A stretch of DNA of 15,125 bases from an uncultured Anaerotruncus sp. (GTDB lineage Bacteria > Bacillota > Clostridia > Oscillospirales > CAG-272), in assembly GCA_905210995.1 (NCBI GenBank), contig CAJLZE010000055.1, positions 1-15,125 on the forward strand, given 5' to 3'. Position 1 is the stretch's first letter. Each line of letters begins with the position of its first letter. The translations under genes were made by a program, and so were the position numbers. The notes below the pieces were generated by a model, which made no database searches, was not told the origin of the DNA, and saw only the letters and a program-made list of their open reading frames with translations. Below, in pieces: positions 1 to 6,458 of this stretch.

Positions 1-1157
1 CCGCCGATATGCGGCGACGAATGCAGCTTTTCCTCGGTGTCGATATAGCTTGCGCTCTCCTCGCGCATATTTGCGCGGAAATATACCATGCTGTCGGCAA
101 CAGGCGAGAATATCATGTCGATGAGCCGCAGCACGGCGTTGCGCACCGCGCGCAGAAAGCGCTTTACGCCCGCTTCATTGCGGCAGAGAAAGATAATAAG
201 CGATACGACGCAGGCGATCGCAAATACGATAAAAATATAGTAATTCACCGTGTCGTCAGCCTCTTTTGCACCGAAAACGTAGAGATTGAAGAGCTCGGTG
301 CGTTCGGCGGACTGCTCGGGCGTGTCATAAAGCGGATCGTCGGATGCCGACGATTCCGAATGCACTATGATGTAGAGCAGCGCTTTTCCGAGCGTTGCAA
401 GCCCCACGGCGACCGCCCAGCCGCCGAGAGTCATGACCATCACGCACGCGCAGAAAAAGAGTGCGAGACGCATATTGTATCGCCGTGCGCGCGGTGAGAT
501 GAATTCCATGACGGTGCCGCGGTAGGTCATTGTCAGCGAGTTTTGATTCAGCGCCAGAGCCGTTGCGAAGGTGTATCCGATAAGCCCCACGCCGCAGAAA
601 ACGCCCGCGCCGCCGAGGTATGCGTAAAACACAAAGGGGATGAACATTGCGAATATGCAGCAGGCGACGGTGCGCTGAGATACGAGCCTTTCCTGCGGAA
701 CGAACCACAGCACCGCCCCTCCCGTCATTACGGCGATGCAGAAGAGCATGACCGCAAAGGGATAAAGCGAATTCGGCTCGTATGCCACGCCGGGAGTTGA
801 CATTGCATATTCGTATTCGGCGCGCGCCGTGATGCCTTTTATCGCAAATCCTGCAATGATGATGACGGCAATGGGAAGGATCATTTTGCGTAAAACGAAA
901 TATCCGCCGTCCGATTCGTATCCGCGTGAGTCGCTGCGGCGCTCAAAGTGCGTGAGCTTTGCCCACAGCGCCATGAGAAAATAGCCAGCCGCCAGAAGCA
1001 CGGCGTCAACGACGAGCCCGAGCGCGCCCGCGCCCATCTCGCGGAATATTCCGGAGGTGCAGACGACGATGACAAAATATATCGCCGAAACACCGAAAAA
1101 ACGGCACAGGCGCGCATATCTGAGTGCCGGATCGCGGCTGCTGCGTTTGCTTTTCAT
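1..1157 (-). CDS. Polytopic membrane protein of a MoxR/DUF58 cassette, C-terminus cut by window edge
   Basis: Reading the minus strand from 1157 leftward gives about 385 codons with no stop before the window edge, so the C-terminus is missing. Two ATG codons stand in tandem (1160 and 1157). The second is preferred because it lies 7 bases from a GGAGG, while the first lies only 4. The protein begins with a short basic tail and then has roughly seven to nine hydrophobic segments; examples are AVIIIAGFAIKGI, FAVMLFCIAVMTGGAVLWFV and YYIFIVFAIACVVSLIIFLC. A soluble C-terminal stretch follows, containing SYIDTEEKL. It starts 21 bases after the DUF58 stop, so it is the third gene of the cassette. 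Third members of such cassettes are often transglutaminase-like or DUF4129 membrane proteins. The acidic stretch near the edge resembles what precedes a DUF4129 domain, but the domain itself is not in view. No function is assigned. Confidence 0.8.
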   Translation of the reverse strand, partial: MKSKRSSRDPALRYARLCRFFGVSAIYFVIVVCTSGIFREMGAGALGLVVDAVLLAAGYFLMALWAKLTHFERRSDSRGYESDGGYFVLRKMILPIAVIIIAGFAIKGITARAEYEYAMSTPGVAYEPNSLYPFAVMLFCIAVMTGGAVLWFVPQERLVSQRTVACCIFAMFIPFVFYAYLGGAGVFCGVGLIGYTFATALALNQNSLTMTYRGTVMEFISPRARRYNMRLALFFCACVMVMTLGGWAVAVGLATLGKALLYIIVHSESSASDDPLYDTPEQSAERTELFNLYVFGAKEADDTVNYYIFIVFAIACVVSLIIFLCRNEAGVKRFLRAVRNAVLRLIDMIFSPVADSMVYFRANMREESASYIDTEEKLHSSPHIG

Positions 1158-1178
1158 CATCGTCCCTCCTCTCCGGGA

Positions 1179-2378
1179 TCACAGACTGAAGAATACGTCA
1201 ACGTCGCCGGGAATGACACCGGCGCTGTTGCGCGTTGTTGCAATATAAAACACCGTGTTCACGCCGCCTGTGCGAAGCACGCGGCAGAAATTAAGCATTC
1301 TTTCGTCGATATACGGAGATACGACGATAAGATTTTCGTTTTCTCCGAAAAGCGACGGAGAAGCGGCTATAAGGTCAAACGCCCTCTCGGGCGGCATGGA
1401 TATCTCGAGCGGCAGCCGTGCCAGTGCACGCAGTGCGTCAAGCATACGGCTCCTGCCGCGCCACGGACCGTAGGCTGAAAGCTCCCCCTCGCCGTCGGCG
1501 GCGTATATCGGCTCGCACACCGTGCAGTCGGCGGGAGGCGGCGCGTTTACGAACAGGCGCACGGGAACATCCTCGGCGGCAATGCGGTCGAGCAGCGACG
1601 CGGCGACGGTTATGCACCTTTCGACCGAGCCGGGGTCGGATGGGACGCTCGGGTGCTGCTCTATCGGGCGCGAATTCATGTTGAGAAGCACCGAAAAGCG
1701 GTGGCGGACGGTCCTCTCTTCGATATTGACCATAAGCCTGCCGTGAACGGCGGTCGATTTCCAGTTTATGCGGTTCATCGGGTCAAAGACCGTGTATTCG
1801 CGGGTGCCGCACACGCGCTGCGGGTCGGTAACGGGGCAGAGCGCCGATATAACGTCGCCGCACAGCATGCGCGACGAGGCAAAGCTGCCGTCGAGCGGTT
1901 CGGGCAGCGGCAGCACCGTCACCGATGTGCGCCCGCCCTCCTTGGGCTCGAGACGTGCCGAAACGGTGTTGAGCCCCAGTATGTCGCCAACGCTCACGAC
2001 GGCGCCGCCGAGACGGTACTCTCCGCGTTTTTTTGCACGCACGCGCCAACGGCGGCGTATGCGCGAGTTGCTGTGAAGCACGAATACCGAACGTATCGAC
2101 CGCACCGAGCGTATTTTGCGGCTGCCGTCGGTGAGGTTTGTCTCGATGAGGGTGAATTCAAGCCCTTCGGGAAGGTCTGTGTCGGCTTTGAGATAGGGTA
2201 TCGGCAGGTGCCCCTCGTTTTTTATCTCTTCGAAAAGATAAACGTCGTCGCCGACCATCACCTCGGAGGACGAAAATGTCGCGGTGTAGCGCAGATGCCC
2301 GAAGGCGCGGCGGCGGTAGATGTTGTACTCAGCCGCGACCGCGGCGATAAGCGCCAGAAAAACGGCTGCAAACAGCAT
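1179..2378 (-). CDS. DUF58 domain-containing protein
   Basis: This 399-residue protein has a single N-terminal hydrophobic segment (residues 1-17), then a beta-rich region with a vWA-like fold typical of DUF58 proteins. The family signature is clear at about residues 190-221, where an Arg-Glu-Tyr and Asp-Pro precede INWKSTAVHGRLMVNIEE, matching the usual 'D..R.INW..tAR...L.V...E' pattern. The ATG at 2378 follows AGGAG by about 6 bases. The gene lies 33 bases downstream of the MoxR gene on the same strand and is surely co-transcribed with it. DUF58 proteins are standard partners of MoxR ATPases. The partnership suggests a chaperone-like role at the membrane, but the biochemical role is not established and the substrate cannot be read here. 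Only one N-terminal hydrophobic segment is seen, whereas many relatives have two. Confidence 0.9.
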   Translation of the reverse strand: MLFAAVFLALIAAVAAEYNIYRRRAFGHLRYTATFSSSEVMVGDDVYLFEEIKNEGHLPIPYLKADTDLPEGLEFTLIETNLTDGSRKIRSVRSIRSVFVLHSNSRIRRRWRVRAKKRGEYRLGGAVVSVGDILGLNTVSARLEPKEGGRTSVTVLPLPEPLDGSFASSRMLCGDVISALCPVTDPQRVCGTREYTVFDPMNRINWKSTAVHGRLMVNIEERTVRHRFSVLLNMNSRPIEQHPSVPSDPGSVERCITVAASLLDRIAAEDVPVRLFVNAPPPADCTVCEPIYAADGEGELSAYGPWRGRSRMLDALRALARLPLEISMPPERAFDLIAASPSLFGENENLIVVSPYIDERMLNFCRVLRTGGVNTVFYIATTRNSAGVIPGDVDVFFSL

Positions 2379-2411
2379 TTTCTGCTCCTTTTTGCTCGGT
2401 GGACTGCGCCG

Positions 2412-3368
2412 TCAGTCGTTTCCGAGCGGCGCGGGCACGCTGTCGAGCACAAATTCGATCAGCTTTTCGTTTGTGTCGGTAAGGCGGACGGTGCCCTGCG
2501 AATGCGGTATCACGCGGTGCGCGAGCACGGGAACGGCGACAGCCTTCACGTCGTCGGGAATGACGAAATCCCTGCCGTCGATGGCTGCGGCGGTGCGTGC
2601 AGCCGAAAGCAGCGCAAGCGTGCCGCGCGGACTTACGCCGAGGCGGATGCGGTCGCTCTCTCGTGTCGCGGAGACGATCCTCAGTATATAGTCGCGCACC
2701 GGGGCTTCGACGCGCACCTTCGTCACCGCTTCGGCTGCGGCGTTTACGTCAGCCGTCGAAGCCACGGGCGAAAGCCCGGCGAGCGGAGAGACGCCGCTGC
2801 CGTGTATGTTCATCATTTCGCGCTCGCTGTCGGGAGAGGGATAGCCGAGCGAGAGCTTCATAAAGAAGCGGTCGCACTGCGCCTCGGGCAGCGGAAAGGT
2901 ACCTACCGATTCTATCGGGTTCTGTGTCGCAATTACGAAAAAGGGACGCTCCATCGGGTATGTCACGCCGTCTACCGTCGTCTGAAACTCGCCCATGCAC
3001 TCAAGCAGCGCCGACTGTGTGCGTGGAGTCGTTCGGTTTATTTCGTCGGCTATCAGCACGTTTGTGAACACGGGACCGCGGCGAAAGACAAAATCTCCCG
3101 TTTTCTGGTTATAATAATTTATGCCGGTGACGTCGGAGGGCAGAAGGTCGGGGGTGAACTGTATGCGCTTTACCTCGCCCGAGACCGATCTTGCCAGCGC
3201 ACGCGCGAGCGAGGTCTTGCCAGTGCCGGGAATGTCGTCGAGCAGGACGTGCCCGCCCGAAAAAAGGGCGTTGATTATCAGCTTTATCTCGGCATCCTTG
3301 CCGAATATGACCTTGCCGATATTGCTTCCGATAGCCTGTGCCAGAGTGCTGACCTCACGTATTTCCAT
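2412..3368 (-). CDS. MoxR-family AAA+ ATPase
   Basis: The 318-residue length is normal for MoxR. Walker A is DIPGTGKT (residues 45-52), Walker B is LIADE (105-109) followed by the MoxR-typical INRTTPRTQSALLECM, and sensor 1 is ATQNP (147-151) followed by PLPEAQCDRF. The C-terminal lid carries SPRGTLALLSAAR. These motifs together identify the family with little doubt. The ATG at 3368 lies 7 bases after AGGAG and about 26 bases from the predicted transcription start. MoxR ATPases are hexameric remodelling chaperones in the cytoplasm that work with vWA or DUF58 partners, here the next gene. The gene is first in its unit and is served by a consensus promoter. The exact client is unknown. Confidence 0.95.
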   Translation of the reverse strand: MEIREVSTLAQAIGSNIGKVIFGKDAEIKLIINALFSGGHVLLDDIPGTGKTSLARALARSVSGEVKRIQFTPDLLPSDVTGINYYNQKTGDFVFRRGPVFTNVLIADEINRTTPRTQSALLECMGEFQTTVDGVTYPMERPFFVIATQNPIESVGTFPLPEAQCDRFFMKLSLGYPSPDSEREMMNIHGSGVSPLAGLSPVASTADVNAAAEAVTKVRVEAPVRDYILRIVSATRESDRIRLGVSPRGTLALLSAARTAAAIDGRDFVIPDDVKAVAVPVLAHRVIPHSQGTVRLTDTNEKLIEFVLDSVPAPLGND

Positions 3369-3400
3369 CAGGAGTCTCCTTGTGTATAATTGGTAATATC

Positions 3401-3429
3401 ATTATATCATGCGTTCATGCGATTGTCAA
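3401..3429 (-). promoter_or_regulatory. Consensus sigma-A promoter for the MoxR unit
   Basis: On the minus strand there is TTGACA (3429-3424), a 17-base spacer and TATAAT (3406-3401). A TGA directly before the -10 supplies an extended -10 (TGn). All twelve hexamer positions match the consensus and the spacing is optimal. Transcription would start near 3394, giving a leader of about 26 bases before the MoxR ATG. A hexamer, TCATGC on the plus strand, is directly repeated at 3407-3412 and 3415-3420 inside the spacer. This is a reading from sequence only; no transcript data were available. Confidence 0.85.
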
Positions 3430-3477
3430 CACCGTTTTGCCGCCTGCCGCATAAACTGTAGAGCGAGAAGAGTCTGA

Positions 3478-3497
3478 CCCGCCCTTCGTCCGGCGGG
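3478..3497 (+). other. Short GC hairpin in the leader of the ferritin-like gene
   Basis: CCCGCC (3478-3483) and GGCGGG (3492-3497) can pair around an 8-base loop, about 10 bases before the GGAGG of the downstream gene. No T-run follows, so it is not an intrinsic terminator. It could be a small leader structure or chance in GC-rich DNA. Confidence 0.25.
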
Positions 3498-3518
3498 AAC
3501 GAAACCGGAGGATGACAC

Positions 3519-4016
3519 ATGAACGGAAACGAGAATGCAAGACCGTACCCGTCGATAGACGGTACCACCTGCAACTGCCGCCTTGCCTGCGAGCTTGCAA
3601 GACAGCATTCGGCAGAGCTGAACGCCGTGTCGGAATACATTTATCAGAGCATCGTGTTTGCGGGCACTATGCCGCAGCTTTCCGATATGTTCGACGGTAT
3701 AGCCCTTGACGAAATGCACCATTTCAGAATGCTCGGCGAGCTGATACGTCTTCTCGGGGGCGACCCCGCGGTGAGAACGGCTGTGCGCAACCGCGGCGGT
3801 ATATGTCTGCGCGAGGACAGATACAGCCGTGCGCCGGTCGCCGCCGCAAGGGAGCTGCGGTGCAATATCGCCGACGAGCTTGCGTCATACAACGAGTATA
3901 TGCGGCTCGCATCGCTTGCCGAGCGCATGGGGCAGCTTCCCGCCGCGGCGCTGCTGCGCCGTATCGCCGAGGACGAAAAGGAGCACCGCCGCATTCAGGA
4001 GGCGCTCCTCGGGTGA
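3519..4016 (+). CDS. Ferritin-like di-iron protein
   Basis: The protein has 165 residues. It shows the pattern of a four-helix ferritin-like domain: Glu39 in helix 1 (ELNAVSEYIYQS), an ExxH at Glu65-His68 (DEMHHFRMLGELIRLLGG), Glu120 in helix 3 (IADELASYNEYM) and a second ExxH at Glu153-His156 (EDEKEH). These are the expected di-iron ligands. The whole layout resembles small ferritin-family and CotJC-like proteins of Clostridia. Such proteins handle iron or detoxify oxygen species, but the exact activity is not certain. The ATG at 3519 follows GGAGG (3508-3512) by 6 bases. An upstream ATG inside that site is in another frame and is ignored. An unusual Cys cluster (Cys18, Cys20, Cys24) precedes helix 1. 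The gene is monocistronic and converges on the glycosylase gene. No convincing plus-strand promoter was seen. Confidence 0.88.
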   Translation: MNGNENARPYPSIDGTTCNCRLACELARQHSAELNAVSEYIYQSIVFAGTMPQLSDMFDGIALDEMHHFRMLGELIRLLGGDPAVRTAVRNRGGICLREDRYSRAPVAAARELRCNIADELASYNEYMRLASLAERMGQLPAAALLRRIAEDEKEHRRIQEALLG

Positions 4017-4034
4017 CGGGAACGACCGCGCCGC

Positions 4035-4964
4035 TCAGTCGGCGCCGTGCGATCTTTCCCTTTCGTAGTAGAAAAGATACTGCTGCGCTACGCCCGCATA
4101 CGGACCGAGCGCCGCGGCGTCAAAGTCGCCGGGAAAGTATTTTGCTATGACGCGCTTTATCCACACGTCAACGGGAAAGGCGTCAAGGCGCGAAAAGCCG
4201 AAAAGCAGCGTGCAGGCGGCGACCTTGGGACCGACTCCCGCGACGGTCATGAGCATATCCGCCGCCTCCGCCGTGGTCGCAGCTCCGGCAACGGCGGTAA
4301 GATCGAGCGTGCCGTCCGATACGCGGCGCGCGGCGTCGTATATGTATTTTGCCCTGAAGCCTGTTTTGAGCGCGGCAAGCGCGCCTGTCCCGGCAGCGGC
4401 GAGCGCAGCAGCGGCGGGAAAGGCGTATTCGGTATCTCTCGCGCCGTGAGACGCGAGCCCGCGGCAGTCTATCGGCGTGCCGTATTTTTCCGATATCGCC
4501 GATATGAGCCCGCGTATGCGGGGGATATTGTTGTTCTGCGAGATTATAAACGAGCAGAGCGCCTCCCACGCATCCTGGCGGAGTATGCGTATGCCGCCGC
4601 CTGCAGCCACAGCCTCGCCGAGCACGGGGCGGTCGGAGCGCGAGAGGATATCCCGCTTTATTGCGGCATAGTCGGTGTCAAGCCCGAAATAGCCGATCCA
4701 GAGCGAGCCGAACTCCTGTATATCGGTGTTGTAGAAGCGTAGAGTGCCCTCGTCCTCCGCCACCGAAATAAAGCGCCCGTACGCCACGCCCGAATATTCG
4801 CAGCGGTGCGAAGTTCCCGCCACCGGCGTAAAGCGGAAGCACTGCCCGCATTCCATTACCGCGCGGAGGTCGAAATCCTCCGTGCCCTCCGTTTCCACGA
4901 ACGGTATGCCGTCCTCCTCGCCGACGCGCACGTCGGCGAGCGTATAAGAGCTGTCCTTTACCAT
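4035..4964 (-). CDS. ogg: 8-oxoguanine DNA glycosylase/AP lyase, OGG1 type
   Basis: This 309-residue base-excision repair enzyme would remove 8-oxoguanine paired with cytosine and nick the abasic site. An N-terminal OGG domain (about residues 30-110) contains CGQCFRF, matching GQSFRW of human OGG1. The helix-hairpin-helix GPD domain follows. SQNNNIPRIRG (Asn144-146) matches the damaged-strand-contacting NNN motif. GVGPKVAAC supplies the catalytic Lys247, and Cys251 sits where human Cys253 does. FPVDVW supplies the catalytic Asp266, nineteen residues after the lysine as in OGG1. The ATG at 4964 lies 5-6 bases after GGGAGGAG. The stop is 18 bases from the converging ferritin-like gene, and the start is divergent from the DUF6062 gene. 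No strong minus-strand promoter is evident in the 168-base gap. The family is known from Clostridium and archaea as well as eukaryotes. Confidence 0.93.
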   Translation of the reverse strand: MVKDSSYTLADVRVGEEDGIPFVETEGTEDFDLRAVMECGQCFRFTPVAGTSHRCEYSGVAYGRFISVAEDEGTLRFYNTDIQEFGSLWIGYFGLDTDYAAIKRDILSRSDRPVLGEAVAAGGGIRILRQDAWEALCSFIISQNNNIPRIRGLISAISEKYGTPIDCRGLASHGARDTEYAFPAAAALAAAGTGALAALKTGFRAKYIYDAARRVSDGTLDLTAVAGAATTAEAADMLMTVAGVGPKVAACTLLFGFSRLDAFPVDVWIKRVIAKYFPGDFDAAALGPYAGVAQQYLFYYERERSHGAD

Positions 4965-5012
4965 GTTCTCCTCCCGAAAATAAAATAAAGTGCGGGAATT
5001 ATCGGTTTTCTA

Positions 5013-5042
5013 TTGCCTCCCGGCTCTTTGTTATGGTATAAT
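5013..5042 (+). promoter_or_regulatory. Extended -10 promoter for the DUF6062-mnmM unit
   Basis: TATAAT at 5037-5042 is directly preceded by TGG, giving an extended -10 element. TTGCCT at 5013-5018, four of six to consensus, stands 18 bases upstream as the -35. Transcription would start near 5049, leaving a leader of about 84 bases before the ATG at 5133. The region is AT-rich compared with the genes around it. Confidence 0.75.
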
Positions 5043-5093
5043 ATATATTGCAGAAGTATATGCTTTTGCTTTACATTATACAACTTTTTTCGC

Positions 5094-5110
5094 CACGGTG
5101 CAAGCCCGTG
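5094..5110 (+). other. Leader hairpin upstream of the DUF6062 gene
   Basis: CACGG (5094-5098) can pair with CCGTG (5106-5110) around a 7-base loop. It lies between the predicted transcription start and the AGGAAAGG ribosome site at 5115-5122. It might affect translation initiation, but a 5-base stem this short could be chance. Confidence 0.25.
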
Positions 5111-5132
5111 CGACAGGAAAGGCAGACATGAA

Positions 5133-5849
5133 ATGCAGCAGATATATACGATACCGATAAAAGAGCATTTCGGGCGTGAGGGAGAGGCAAGAACCAAATG
5201 CCCGTGCCCGATATGCTCGCTTTACCGTATGTTTGAGGAGAACGAGCTTGACATAATCCTCGGCGCGTCGATGATGGAGCCGGATATCCGCATAAAGACA
5301 AACAAGCTCGGCTTCTGCCGTATGCACTACGATATGATGTTCGTGCGCAAGAACCGCCTCGGCATGGCGCTGACGCTTGAATCGCATCTGGACAAGCTGC
5401 GCCGCGAGATAACCGACCTGCCGCTCACGGTCCCCGGCACGCGCGCAAGGGCGCGCATCGAGGAGCTGCGCGGGAGCTGCTATGTCTGCGAGCGCATCGA
5501 ACACAATTTTTCGAACCTGCTTGAAAATATCGTATATCTCTGGGACACCGAGGAGGAATTCCGCGAAATGTTCGCAAAGCAGGATATGTTCTGCCTGCCG
5601 CACTACGCCGATCTGCTCGGCACCGCAAAGGCAAAGCTCTCCGGCAAGAGATACCGTGAATTCGCAAAGGCTGCCGAGGCGGTCGTGCTGCCGTATTTCG
5701 ACAAGCTCTCGGGCGACGTGAGCTGGTTCTGCAAAAAATTCGATTACAGATACGACAAGGAGCCGTGGTACGACTCAAAGGACGCGGTCGAGCGTGCGAT
5801 AAAATTCCTGCGCTCGGATATGCACAACAACGAGGACAAAAAGGACTGA
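5133..5849 (+). CDS. DUF6062 family protein with two CxxC/CxxH modules
   Basis: The start is set at the ATG at 5133, giving 238 residues. An in-frame TTG further upstream (5013) would overlap the promoter and is rejected. AGGAAAGG at 5115-5122 is the likely ribosome site. The opening IYTIPIKEHFG, the CPCPICSL that follows, and SMMEPDIRIKTNKLGFCRMHY match my recollection of DUF6062, a clostridial family of unknown function. The protein is soluble, with no signal peptide or membrane segment. Cys25-x2-Cys28 pairs with Cys62-x2-His65, and Cys116-x2-Cys119 with Cys154-x2-His157. The spacing within each pair is almost the same, so the protein looks like two copies of a zinc-binding-like module. It is the first gene of a unit and its stop is 11 bases before mnmM. 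No enzymatic motif is recognised and no function is proposed. Confidence 0.88.
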   Translation: MQQIYTIPIKEHFGREGEARTKCPCPICSLYRMFEENELDIILGASMMEPDIRIKTNKLGFCRMHYDMMFVRKNRLGMALTLESHLDKLRREITDLPLTVPGTRARARIEELRGSCYVCERIEHNFSNLLENIVYLWDTEEEFREMFAKQDMFCLPHYADLLGTAKAKLSGKRYREFAKAAEAVVLPYFDKLSGDVSWFCKKFDYRYDKEPWYDSKDAVERAIKFLRSDMHNNEDKKD

Positions 5850-5860
5850 GGAAAACAAAA

Positions 5861-6433
5861 ATGATAGATCTTCTTTCGCTGCACAAGCAGTTCATTCTCA
5901 CTCATCTGCGCGAGGGCGACGTCTGCGCCGACTTTACGATGGGCAACGGACACGATACCGAATTCCTTTCAAAGGCGGTGGGCGCCGCGGGGCGCGTATA
6001 TGCCTTTGACGTTCAGCCGCAGGCTCTCGAAAGCACCGCCGCGCATATGCGCGAGACCGGCTGCCCCGAAAACTATACGCTGATACTCGACTCGCACAGC
6101 AATGCAAAGAACTATATAAAAGAGCCGCTGCGAGCGGGAATGTTCAATCTCGGCTGGCTGCCGGGGTCGGACAAGACCGTTACCACGCGGCGCGAGACCA
6201 CACTGCCCGCCATAGCCGCGGCGATAGATCTTCTGGGACCCGACGGCGTGCTGACCGTCGCGGTCTACCCCGGTCACGCCGAGGGTGAAGCGGAGGGCAG
6301 GATGATAGAGGAATATCTTTCCGGGCTTTCACGCCACCGCGTGTGCGCCACGAAGATAAAAATCATGAATTCGCCCACATCTCCCTTCTTCTTCCTGATT
6401 GAAACCAAGGAAGAAAGGAAAAAATCAGAATAA
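5861..6433 (+). CDS. mnmM: tRNA 5-aminomethyl-2-thiouridine34 methyltransferase MnmM (YtqB family)
   Basis: This 190-residue SAM-dependent methyltransferase is close in size to Bacillus YtqB. The SAM-binding motif I is ADFTMGNGHDTEFL (residues 23-36), followed by an acidic strand end at Asp50 in YAFDVQPQAL. The family-specific block FNLGWLPGSDKTVTT starts at residue 95. Formerly annotated as rRNA methylases, these proteins are now known to methylate nm5s2U to mnm5s2U at the tRNA wobble position in Gram-positive bacteria. The ATG at 5861 follows a GAGG within 10 bases and lies 11 bases after the DUF6062 stop, so co-transcription is very likely. An in-frame upstream start at 5765 would overlap the previous gene and is rejected. 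Family assignment is firm; substrate follows from the characterised members. Confidence 0.9.
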   Translation: MIDLLSLHKQFILTHLREGDVCADFTMGNGHDTEFLSKAVGAAGRVYAFDVQPQALESTAAHMRETGCPENYTLILDSHSNAKNYIKEPLRAGMFNLGWLPGSDKTVTTRRETTLPAIAAAIDLLGPDGVLTVAVYPGHAEGEAEGRMIEEYLSGLSRHRVCATKIKIMNSPTSPFFFLIETKEERKKSE

Positions 6434-6458
6434 CCGTAAAACAGGGATAGGGATAAAA

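Noticed and set aside
9..1478. Plus-strand open frames at 9-497, 543-800 and 948-1478
   Set aside because: They are shadows of the minus-strand membrane protein and DUF58 genes; no start signals or domains were seen.
1653..3389. Long plus-strand open frame of 578 codons opposite the DUF58 and MoxR genes
   Set aside because: It is antisense to two firmly identified genes, has no recognisable domain, and its composition (rich in Arg, His, Val, Cys) is what a complementary frame of GC-rich genes gives.
4028..4045. GCGCCG-CTCAGT-CGGCGC hairpin between the converging ferritin-like and ogg genes
   Set aside because: It could be a bidirectional terminator by position, but it has no T-run on either strand and includes the ogg stop codon. 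GC-rich DNA gives such stems by chance.
5091..5112. CGGTGCAAGCCCG resembles part of a cobalamin riboswitch core
   Set aside because: The other conserved blocks and a B12 box are absent, and the leader is only about 84 bases, far too short.
5013..5132. TTG start at 5013 that would lengthen the DUF6062 protein by 40 residues
   Set aside because: It overlaps the -35 of the promoter, has no ribosome site, and family similarity begins at the ATG at 5133.
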